A stretch of DNA of 64,000 nt, taken from contig JAWQFQ010000013.1 in assembly GCA_035967975.1 (NCBI GenBank), positions 20,849 through 84,848 of the forward strand. The letters run 5' to 3'. The stretch is from Scytonema sp035967975 (GTDB lineage: Bacteria > Cyanobacteriota > Cyanobacteriia > Cyanobacteriales > Nostocaceae). Positions 17,313-24,659 of the stretch are shown here, piece by piece. The translations under genes were made by a program, and so were the position numbers. Within the stretch, counting starts at the first letter, position 1. Each line of letters begins with the position of its first letter. The notes beneath the pieces were generated by a model, which worked only from the letters and a program-made list of their open reading frames with translations, was not told where the DNA came from and searched no databases.

Positions 17313-19154
17313 ATGTACTCATCAAGTGACATAAATACTAGTTTAGTGATTCAGGAAAATCAAAAATTTCAATTAGAAAATTTTCTAATCGAAGTTTTAT
17401 CATACCTTGGTCAATTTACAACAGATATTCATTATTTTAAAGTTCATATATCTCCCCTCGACACAAATAAAGATTCAAATCAATTAGCTTTACTAAGAGT
17501 AGGTTCAACAGAGGGTGGACTACATCGAGAACTACAGCTACGGGAAATTCTCGGAGATTACAAAATGATTGCTAAACTTATCACTCGTATTACATTAGAT
17601 TCAGTGATTATTAACCCTCATTCACCTATTCTTAATACAGAACTTCAGGAACATCAACAGAATGATAGAAATACTACAACAGAAAATTGTGATTCTAAAA
17701 TCAATTTAGCAGAAAATTTAATTGATGAAGAACATGACGCTACTTCAGTCTCTTCTGAAGAGACATCAACCCCATTTAATCCTGTAGAAACAGATTCCCA
17801 GTATTTAGAAGATGAATACTACCCAGAACTAGAAATTTACTCTAATTCTTCGACAAGTCAACTTATCCTAATTACTGATTTTCCAGAGAATCCAAAAACA
17901 CTAGACACCTGGTTAACAATAGAACATTCTTTAGAAGAAAATTTATCTTTAACCAGTCAAATATGTCAATTTTTTCGTTACTTATATGAGCGTAATTGGT
18001 GTTTTATATCCATAGAACTCAATCTTATTTGCATAGGGACGCCTTGTATTTTTTTTGATTTAACTAGTGCCTATCCTGTTGATTCAACATTAAATTCTGG
18101 ATTATTAGGAAATTATTGTGCAGCCGAACTTGCCTACAATAAAAATCCTATTTCTGAGACAATGAGTAGCTATACAGTGGGTGCATTACTCTATCATTGT
18201 ATTCATAAAAAGCCTTTGCCAATACATCCAGCTATTGAACTAGAAATTAATCCTATCCCTCGCATTTATCAATTACTAAAAATTTGTCTCTCTCCCATTC
18301 CTGAAGAAAGATTTCCTTTGTCTCAGCTTTTAAGTATATTGCTAGAAACTCGGCAAGCCATTCGTACTCTCAAAATAGATTGGAACATAGCGAGCCGTTC
18401 TACAGTAGGACTATCAATTAATCGGCTACAAAATGAAGATAACTACGGGATTAGACAACAACAATTAAGCAATTTAGAAACCATGATATTAGGAGTTGTT
18501 GCTGATGGTATGGGTGGTATGTCTCAGGGAGAACTAGCAAGTAAGTTAGCTGTGCAAACAGTCCTGGAAGAACCTGTGCCTACTAATTTTAAGACGATAG
18601 ACCAAAGAAATACATGGCTAATATTGTTATTTCAAAAAGCTAACGAAGTCATTTCTAAGAATGTCAAAGATGGAGGAACAACTCTAAGTGTAGTATTAGC
18701 TATAGGACAACAACTCACTATAGCCCACGTTGGGGATAGTCGTATTTATTTACTTCGTCAAGGAGAAATACAGCAGTTGAGTGAAGACCATTCTCTGGTA
18801 GCGATGTTAATTGCCAGTGGTCAAATAACAGAAGAAGAAAGTCTAAATCATCCAGACCGAAATGTGCTCACAAAATCTCTTGGTTCAAAACTTAGATTAA
18901 GTGATGGTTATATCCAAGATTTAAGACGCACAAAGCAAGATTTGTCAATAACTTTAGAGAACGGAGATATCTTACTGCTATGTTCTGATGGCGTTTGGGA
19001 CTTAGTGCCTAAAAATGAGTTGCTAGATATTTTTAACAACAATCAAAGCTTACAATTATCTGTTGATCGCACTATTAACCGGGTTCTTGAACAGGGTGCA
19101 TCCGATAATGCGACCCTATTAGCATTGCAGTGTCGGATGGAGAAATCAGAATAA
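17313..19154 (+). CDS. degenerate kinase domain fused to a PP2C-type phosphatase
   Basis: The protein has 613 residues. The C-terminal half (about 365-610) is a PPM/PP2C phosphatase with VADGMGG (from about 395), GGTT, HVGDSR, LLCSDGVWD and SDNAT, so the metal-binding residues are present. The N-terminal 350 residues read like a protein-kinase fold that has lost its catalytic motifs: 'SYTVGALLYHCIHKKPLP' and 'LKICLSPIPEERFPLSQLLSILLE' match kinase C-lobe helices, while no HRD, DFG or P-loop remains. I therefore call it a pseudokinase-PP2C fusion. It ends 1 bp before the kinase gene, which places writer and eraser together. The phosphatase part is confident; the pseudokinase part is moderate. 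Confidence 0.85.
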   Translation: MYSSSDINTSLVIQENQKFQLENFLIEVLSYLGQFTTDIHYFKVHISPLDTNKDSNQLALLRVGSTEGGLHRELQLREILGDYKMIAKLITRITLDSVIINPHSPILNTELQEHQQNDRNTTTENCDSKINLAENLIDEEHDATSVSSEETSTPFNPVETDSQYLEDEYYPELEIYSNSSTSQLILITDFPENPKTLDTWLTIEHSLEENLSLTSQICQFFRYLYERNWCFISIELNLICIGTPCIFFDLTSAYPVDSTLNSGLLGNYCAAELAYNKNPISETMSSYTVGALLYHCIHKKPLPIHPAIELEINPIPRIYQLLKICLSPIPEERFPLSQLLSILLETRQAIRTLKIDWNIASRSTVGLSINRLQNEDNYGIRQQQLSNLETMILGVVADGMGGMSQGELASKLAVQTVLEEPVPTNFKTIDQRNTWLILLFQKANEVISKNVKDGGTTLSVVLAIGQQLTIAHVGDSRIYLLRQGEIQQLSEDHSLVAMLIASGQITEEESLNHPDRNVLTKSLGSKLRLSDGYIQDLRRTKQDLSITLENGDILLLCSDGVWDLVPKNELLDIFNNNQSLQLSVDRTINRVLEQGASDNATLLALQCRMEKSE

Positions 19155-19155
19155 T

Positions 19156-21261
19156 ATGTCTATTCAATGCCCAACTTGCTTAACCGAAAATGCTGACAAT
19201 GCAATGAGTTGTATTGCCTGCGGGACTCCTCTTGTTTCTACAACTGATTCATCTACTTCATCTGCATACCATTTATCTGCTGGTACTTTATTAGGAAAAC
19301 AAAGATACCGAATAGACCAACTATTAGGAGAAGGTGGATTTGGGATTACTTATAAAGGCGTTCATTTACAAAATTCAACCCAAGTAGCAATTAAAGAACT
19401 CTGGCCAGAAAAGGCAGCTAGAGTTGGAACTACAATTACATGGCCCTCTTCAATTACCCCTCAACAACGTCAACAACAAATTACAAAATTTAAATTAGAA
19501 GCTAGTTATTTACAAAAATGTATTCATCCTAATATTGTTAAAGTATACGAGTGGTTTGAGGAGAATAACACTGTTTATATAGTAATGGAGTTTATTTCTG
19601 GTAAATCCTTATATCAAATATTACAAAAAGAAGGGATTTTAGATGAAAGTCGAGTTAAATCCTATTTTCTTCAAGTTGGAAAAGCTATAAAAGTTCTTCA
19701 TGCTAATCGTTTATTACATAGGGATATTAAACCAGATAATATTCTAATTGATAGGAACGATAGAGCAATTCTCATTGATTTCGGTGCTACCAACGAATTC
19801 ATTGCAGGTCAAACACGTGAAATGAGCGTTACCTTAACACCAGGTTATGCACCATTGGAACAATATAGCTACCGAGGTAAGCGTTTTCCTGCAACTGATT
19901 TTTATGCTTTATCTGCTTCAATGTATGAATTATTAACTGGACAATTACCTGCAGCTGCTACAGATATAGTGAATGGTTCAGAAAAACTTATTCCACCTCG
20001 TCAATTACGCCCGAATCTTAGTCCTTTAATTGAAAAAGTTATTCTTACAGGAATGCAATTGAAGGTTGAAGACCGCTTCCAAACAGCCGATGAATTCATT
20101 GATGCTCTCAACGACAGATTTGTCTCTCCCAAACATAAAAAAGCACAAGAATTAGTTAAACAAGGAAAACTAGTAGAAGCAGTTCTAGCTTACGAACAAT
20201 ATCTCATTAGCGAACCCAATAACGCGGAAGCAACCGTTGAACTCGCATTACTTCAAATGTATCTAGATGATACTCAAGCAGAAATTGCTGCGAAAAAAGC
20301 AATTCAATTCAAGCCGAGTGATGGTAGAGGATACGGAGTTTTAGGGCTTGTTAACTGCCGTCAATCCAATTGGTCAGAAGCATTGAAAAATCTGCAAAAA
20401 GCAGCCAATCTCGCGCCCCAAGAAGTTTGGATACAAGCAAATTTAGCTTGGGCATTAGGTAAATTAGGTCATTGGGTAGAAGCTGAAGTAGCTGTGAACA
20501 AAGCACTTCAACTTGATGCTAATTGCACTTTTGCTTTAGGATTACAAGCTTGGATAGCCGTTAGTCAAAAACAATGGAAATTCGGAATTCGTGCTGCAAC
20601 TCAAGCAATTTTTAAGTCTAAACAAAGTTCTTCCAGAAACTCTCAAGAAATCCAGAGGTGGGTGTATCCTTATCTCATTTTTGCTTTAGACAAAGCAGTT
20701 GTGACCAAGCAAGCCAACGATGTAGAAAGACGTATTCAAGAATTTATCACTCAAGTAACTGACAACAGCTTTGGGTGGGGTTTTAAAGGTTGGAAACAAG
20801 CGACTCAGGGATTATGGACTGAGGCTATTGCCAGTTTTGAGGAAGCAAGCCGTCAATCTAAAGTTTCTGCTTGGATATTGATAAATCAAGGAATTACTCA
20901 AGAGCATCTGCAGAATTTTCAAGAAGCTATTCAAATCTACGAAAACTACAATCAGAAATTTCTCCCTCATGCCTTTGTTTTCTTTCGTTTAGGAACTTTA
21001 TACGGACGAACAGGACAATGGCAACAAGCACGCTCTTATTTAGAAAAAGCAGTTCAATTAAAATCAGATTATCCAGAAGCCTATCATAATTTGGGATGGG
21101 TTCTTCTGAATATTAAAAATCAAGACGGTCAGGTAGAAAACTTCCGCGAACTTTTGTTAGCTTATCGTAAAGCTTCAGAATTTTACACACAGCAACAAAA
21201 GCATTTTTTATCTCAATCTATTAAACAAGCTTTCCAATCTGTTAGTATTGAAAATTTTTAG
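19156..21261 (+). CDS. Ser/Thr protein kinase with N-terminal zinc ribbon and C-terminal TPRs
   Basis: The protein has 701 residues. A zinc ribbon (Cys 5, 8, 19, 22) is followed by a kinase domain at about 50-310 with a Gly loop (LLGEGGFGITYKG), catalytic loop HRDIKPDN (H188) and DFGA (D208). All catalytic residues are present, so it should be active. From about 330 to 690 the sequence forms TPR-like helical repeats ('AVLAYEQYLISEPNNAEA', 'ALQLDANCTFALGLQ', 'AVQLKSDYPEAYHNLGWVL'). There is no membrane segment, so it is cytosolic. It follows the PP2C gene by 1 bp and is the last gene of the long plus-strand run. The zinc ribbon is shared with the FHA protein. Likely substrates are the vWA tail and other locus members. 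Confidence 0.9.
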   Translation: MSIQCPTCLTENADNAMSCIACGTPLVSTTDSSTSSAYHLSAGTLLGKQRYRIDQLLGEGGFGITYKGVHLQNSTQVAIKELWPEKAARVGTTITWPSSITPQQRQQQITKFKLEASYLQKCIHPNIVKVYEWFEENNTVYIVMEFISGKSLYQILQKEGILDESRVKSYFLQVGKAIKVLHANRLLHRDIKPDNILIDRNDRAILIDFGATNEFIAGQTREMSVTLTPGYAPLEQYSYRGKRFPATDFYALSASMYELLTGQLPAAATDIVNGSEKLIPPRQLRPNLSPLIEKVILTGMQLKVEDRFQTADEFIDALNDRFVSPKHKKAQELVKQGKLVEAVLAYEQYLISEPNNAEATVELALLQMYLDDTQAEIAAKKAIQFKPSDGRGYGVLGLVNCRQSNWSEALKNLQKAANLAPQEVWIQANLAWALGKLGHWVEAEVAVNKALQLDANCTFALGLQAWIAVSQKQWKFGIRAATQAIFKSKQSSSRNSQEIQRWVYPYLIFALDKAVVTKQANDVERRIQEFITQVTDNSFGWGFKGWKQATQGLWTEAIASFEEASRQSKVSAWILINQGITQEHLQNFQEAIQIYENYNQKFLPHAFVFFRLGTLYGRTGQWQQARSYLEKAVQLKSDYPEAYHNLGWVLLNIKNQDGQVENFRELLLAYRKASEFYTQQQKHFLSQSIKQAFQSVSIENF

Positions 21262-21270
21262 TAAAATTTA

Positions 21271-21363
21271 TCAACTAAGTAAGTTAGTACAAATAGATTT
21301 GTAGTTGTGCAAAGAGCGCATACATCGCAACCACAAGACAAACACCATCGTATCAATCACCAT
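21271..21363 (-). pseudogene. truncated PIN-domain (VapC-type) toxin remnant
   Basis: The antitoxin stop overlaps an ATG as TGATG, the usual coupling in vapBC pairs. The frame begins MVIDTMVFV, which matches the opening of many cyanobacterial VapC proteins, including the first catalytic Asp. It then becomes unrelated and stops after about 30 residues. The break coincides with a dispersed gtagttgtgc...gcgca repeat. The toxin therefore appears lost, and only the antitoxin is intact. Confidence 0.5.
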
Positions 21364-21587
21364 CAGGGTCGTCCTTCTGATTTCCAAGCCTGCACCCGAC
21401 TTTCTGATTCCATCGGTAACGTCTCTACCCGTTGACGAATACGAGCAAGCACTTCATCACGTTGCCCATAACGTTTTTGCAATAAATCACGGACTTCTTG
21501 CTCCATCGAAATTCCTTTTTGTCCCGCCAAGCGTTTAATCCGCTCGACTAACTCATCAGGTATATTGCCAATGGTAATTGTTGCCAT
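21363..21587 (-). CDS. FitA/VapB-like ribbon-helix-helix antitoxin, now an orphan
   Basis: The protein has 74 residues. The N-terminal ribbon-helix-helix is plain: 'ATITIGNIPDELVERIKRLA', then 'GISMEQEVRDLLQKRYG'. The basic/acidic tail would bind a PIN-domain toxin. It resembles FitA-type antitoxins and would normally repress its own operon by binding an operator near its promoter. The partner toxin is present only as a short remnant at 21271-21363, so this protein may be a decaying antitoxin or act against toxins encoded elsewhere. Confidence 0.8.
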   Translation of the reverse strand: MATITIGNIPDELVERIKRLAGQKGISMEQEVRDLLQKRYGQRDEVLARIRQRVETLPMESESRVQAWKSEGRP

Positions 21588-21654
21588 ACTACCTCAATAG
21601 CTAGCGCTAGTCTACTAGTAGATCATTCCCTTATGCTAGCAAAGTGCTGGCATT

Positions 21655-21725
21655 CGAGTCGTCTCACGCAAAGACGCCAAGACGCAAAAGTTTTCTTAGC
21701 GTCTTAGCGTCTTGGTGTGAGATTT
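21655..21725. repeat. dispersed inverted repeat
   Basis: Imperfect inverted arms 'tcacgcaaagacgccaagacgc' (given here in two parts: tcacgcaaag + acgccaagacgc) and gcgtcttagcgtcttggtgtga flank 'aaaagttttctta'. It lies just downstream of pdhC and could also act as its terminator. This is a common cyanobacterial spacer element. Confidence 0.6.
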
Positions 21726-21736
21726 AATTACCAAAA

Positions 21737-23086
21737 TTAGAGCAGTAAAGATTCGGGTTTTGTCTCAATCAACTTCGCCAAATCTTGTAAGAACGCCGCA
21801 GCATTCGCACCGTAAATGATACGGTGGTCGCAAGTGATATTAACCTGCATTTGCTGTTTGACGCCAAACATACCATCAGATGTGGCAACAACTTGCGGGC
21901 GGGATGCACCAACTGCCAGAATAGAACTTTGTCCGGGGGGCAAAATGGCATCAAATTTGTCTACGCCAAACATCCCTAAGTTGGACACTGTAAAGGTACC
22001 ACTGTTGTACTCTTCTGGTTGCAGTTGTTTTGCTCTGGCACGCTCTACCAAAGACTTCCAATTGCGTGATAGAGAATAAATATCTACCATATCTGCATTT
22101 TGCAGTACAGGTGTAATCAATCCTCCGTCATCCATCGCTACAGCTACGGCAATGTTGATGCTATTGTGGTAAACAATTCCCTGTTCTGAGTAGCTAGCAT
22201 TTAACAGCTGGTGTTTTTGCAATGTTACAGCGACGGCTTTTGCCAATAGGGCTGTCATTGTCACACCTTTGGATTTAATTTGTTTGTAAAGCTTGTCTAA
22301 AGCATCGGTGGTGATTGTGTAACCCACACGGAATACGGGTACGGATAGGCTAGCTTCCATATTCCGTACAACAGCTTTTTGAAGTGTGTTTAAAGGCACT
22401 AATTGACCTGATACAGCAGGCTGTCCTGAAGTGGATGCCACGGCTGGCATGGGTGCGGGTGCTGGTTTGGTAGGTGCGGGAGCAACTGGGGTAATAGATG
22501 TTGCTGGTGCTTGAGTTGATGCAGCGGGGGTGACAGTAGCAGATGGTTTGCTAGATTTTCCAGTAACTGCTTCTACGTCTTCAGCGACGATACGTCCATG
22601 AGGACCGCTACCAGAGATACCATTTAAATCAACTTTAAGTTCTTTTGCCAATTTGCGGGCGCGAGGAGAAGCTACAATCCGCCCATTTCGACCAGAAGGG
22701 GTTCCGTTTTGCGTTTCAGCTACAGGCATGGCAACGGTGGGTGTATCGCCTGCTACTTGTCCGGGAGCAGTAGCAGCAGCAACTGCTTGTTTGGCTGTTG
22801 TTCCAGAGGATGTGGCTTGAGCTATTGCAGTTTCGATTTCCGCTTCGGTTTCTGCTAGTAAGGCGATCGCAGATCCAACAGGAGCGGTACCACCAGCCTG
22901 CACTACGATATGGGCTAAATATCCTTCATAAAAGGATTCCACGTCCATATCTGCCTTATCTGACTCGACAACCACCACTGTTTCGCCTTTTTCCACCTTA
23001 TCACCAGGTGATTTTACCCAAGAGACAATTTTTCCTTCCGTCATGGTAGAACTAAGCGCCGGCATGAATACTTCGTGAATGCTCAT
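21737..23086 (-). CDS. pdhC: pyruvate dehydrogenase E2, dihydrolipoamide acetyltransferase
   Basis: The protein has 449 residues. Residues 1-80 form one lipoyl domain with the lipoylated Lys in ESDKADMDVE. An Ala/Pro-rich linker follows, then a peripheral subunit-binding domain at about 135-175 ('ASPRARKLAKELKVDLNGI'). A second linker leads to the acyltransferase core at about 225-449. The active-site segment reads CDHRIIYGANAAAFL; the Tyr in place of Asp of the usual HRxxDG is typical of cyanobacterial and plastid E2. The enzyme transfers acetyl groups from lipoamide to CoA in the pyruvate dehydrogenase complex. E1 and E3 are not encoded nearby, as is usual in cyanobacteria. Confidence 0.95.
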   Translation of the reverse strand: MSIHEVFMPALSSTMTEGKIVSWVKSPGDKVEKGETVVVVESDKADMDVESFYEGYLAHIVVQAGGTAPVGSAIALLAETEAEIETAIAQATSSGTTAKQAVAAATAPGQVAGDTPTVAMPVAETQNGTPSGRNGRIVASPRARKLAKELKVDLNGISGSGPHGRIVAEDVEAVTGKSSKPSATVTPAASTQAPATSITPVAPAPTKPAPAPMPAVASTSGQPAVSGQLVPLNTLQKAVVRNMEASLSVPVFRVGYTITTDALDKLYKQIKSKGVTMTALLAKAVAVTLQKHQLLNASYSEQGIVYHNSINIAVAVAMDDGGLITPVLQNADMVDIYSLSRNWKSLVERARAKQLQPEEYNSGTFTVSNLGMFGVDKFDAILPPGQSSILAVGASRPQVVATSDGMFGVKQQMQVNITCDHRIIYGANAAAFLQDLAKLIETKPESLLL

Positions 23087-23572
23087 AAGGAGGTTTAGCG
23101 AGTTTATTATACTTAATTACAGCTTTTGCCAAATCGAATTGTATCTTGTTGAGGAATGGGGGTGTAGGGTTGTAAGGGTGTAGGTGAATAATAATTATTA
23201 ACTTTCTTTAAAAGAATAGTAATTAGTATTTTTACTTATTTACCCCAACACCCTTACACCCTCACACCCTTACACCCCTAAAAAGAAGTGAGGAACTATC
23301 TTACGACCACCAAGTCTATTAATTTGTATTTCTCATCACGGCTAGACACAATTTGAGGGTGTGGGGGATAAGGTGTAGGGTATAGGGACAAGAAAATCAT
23401 CATAACTCTTCACTATACCCCAGACCCCATACCCTACACCCAGTCTTAACAGAGACGCTTTAATATGTAAGTCTTATCAATCTCCTCTCAAAAGCAGGAC
23501 GAGATTGTGTATCACCACAATTTAAAATTCTAAATTGATGAACAACTTGATTGAATTAGCGTGTTAAATATT
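23087..23572. repeat. spacer with GTGTAGGG-type inverted repeats
   Basis: There is no gene. Two inverted arrays are present: 'ggggtgtagggttgtaaggg' at about 23159 facing 'acacccttacaccctcacac' at about 23250, and 'gagggtgtgggggataaggtg' at about 23355 (split: gagggtgtggg + ggataaggtg) facing the 'ccccataccctacaccc' stretch at about 23425. Similar arrays occur at about 58810-58920 and 60670-60690. A promoter for the next gene is probably included but is not distinct. Confidence 0.6.
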
Positions 23573-24133
23573 ATGTCGGCAAGGTTGAAGTTGTTGTTAA
23601 TTACGATATTTAGTCTCTTCGCCACTGCTGCTACTGGGATTTATGTGACCCAACGCCAACCGTCAGCAGCATTACTTAACAACACCAGCAATGGACAACC
23701 ACAATATTTGTCTGCTAGCCAGACCGAGAATGTTGTAGGTCAGCCGGAGAGAGCTAAGTACAAACCCATCCCTTTAGACAGTGTTAACTCTCCTTTGCAA
23801 GGAAGTGACCCTGCTGAACTGGCTATCAATGCTTTTGACAGAGACATGAAATTATATACCGGACCTCGGAAGGTGGAGGTGTACTATCCTCAACCCAATC
23901 AAGCGTTTGTAACAATCACGCAGATGAAAGCGGTTAGGGATTATACAACAGCTGTCAAATATCGAGTTGAGTTGACAACTTTTGGGCGATCGCTGTTAGT
24001 CAGTTCACCTCGGGTATGGCAAATTGTTTGGGCTGGTTTCCAAAAAGAATGTTTACCTGAGAGTAGAGCCCAAAACAATCGGTATCAAACCAAACCTGTC
24101 TGTCAAAGTTTAGAGTTAAGAGTGAGGAGTTAG
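23573..24133 (+). CDS. hypothetical protein with one N-terminal membrane helix
   Basis: The protein has 186 residues from ATG at 23573; a GTG four codons upstream is possible. An N-terminal hydrophobic stretch (LKLLLITIFSLFATAATGIYV) is a membrane anchor or uncleaved signal. The rest looks like a small soluble domain with 'YTGPRKVEVYYPQPNQAFVT', 'AVKYRVELTTFG' and two Cys near the end. I do not recognise the family; it looks like a cyanobacterial conserved hypothetical. It converges with the ylqD-like gene, leaving only a 40-bp gap. Confidence 0.7.
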   Translation: MSARLKLLLITIFSLFATAATGIYVTQRQPSAALLNNTSNGQPQYLSASQTENVVGQPERAKYKPIPLDSVNSPLQGSDPAELAINAFDRDMKLYTGPRKVEVYYPQPNQAFVTITQMKAVRDYTTAVKYRVELTTFGRSLLVSSPRVWQIVWAGFQKECLPESRAQNNRYQTKPVCQSLELRVRS

Positions 24134-24173
24134 GAGTAAAACCTTGTCACTCGTCACACCTAACTCCTCACTT

Positions 24174-24623
24174 TTAAATATCGCCGCGAATTTCTTCTAC
24201 AACGCCGTCACGCAACACGATTTCGACTTGTAATTTGCTAATCAGGTTATCACCTGGTTCCACGCGGAAAAAGCCTTCCATTTGGAATTGGTTAACTTCC
24301 TGATCTAACTCCAGAAACTGCACTTGCTGCAGATTTTGCAGACTTTGATTTTTCTGCTCTAGCAGTTCGCTTTTCTTTTGATTAACTTGACCTTGGATAT
24401 TGTCGATTTGTTGCAGTGTCTGGGGACCTGGGGGTTGTACACTCTGCTTTTGAATTTCCGCGACCGCCCTTTGTCCTTGAAGGTCCAACTGTTGCAGCTG
24501 CTGGTCAATTTGGTTGATTTGACCTTGCAGTTGTTGTTGAACTTCCTCTTTCCAAAGGGAAGTGACAATGGCTTTTACGTTAATAACGCGCTTTAGAAGC
24601 AATTGAGGTTTGGAGACATCCAT
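24174..24623 (-). CDS. YlqD-family protein
   Basis: The protein has 149 residues. It starts MDVSKPQLLLKRVINVKAIVT, typical of YlqD. It continues with a long Gln/Leu-rich coiled coil (about 25-100) and ends with a short beta domain ('FFRVEPGDNLISKLQVEIVL', 'VVEEIRGDI'). YlqD is a conserved protein of unknown function in cyanobacteria and Firmicutes. The gene lies 37 bp downstream of the acyl-ACP synthetase gene on the same strand, so the two may be co-transcribed. Confidence 0.85.
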   Translation of the reverse strand: MDVSKPQLLLKRVINVKAIVTSLWKEEVQQQLQGQINQIDQQLQQLDLQGQRAVAEIQKQSVQPPGPQTLQQIDNIQGQVNQKKSELLEQKNQSLQNLQQVQFLELDQEVNQFQMEGFFRVEPGDNLISKLQVEIVLRDGVVEEIRGDI

Positions 24624-24659
24624 AAATGTTTCGCGTTCACTCTTAAATTTTCAGGTGTA

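Noticed and set aside
2814..21261. Type VI secretion control locus (kinase, PP2C and FHA genes)
   Set aside because: No structural T6SS gene (sheath, baseplate, TssM/TssL, ClpV) is present; only the phospho-Thr regulators resemble it.
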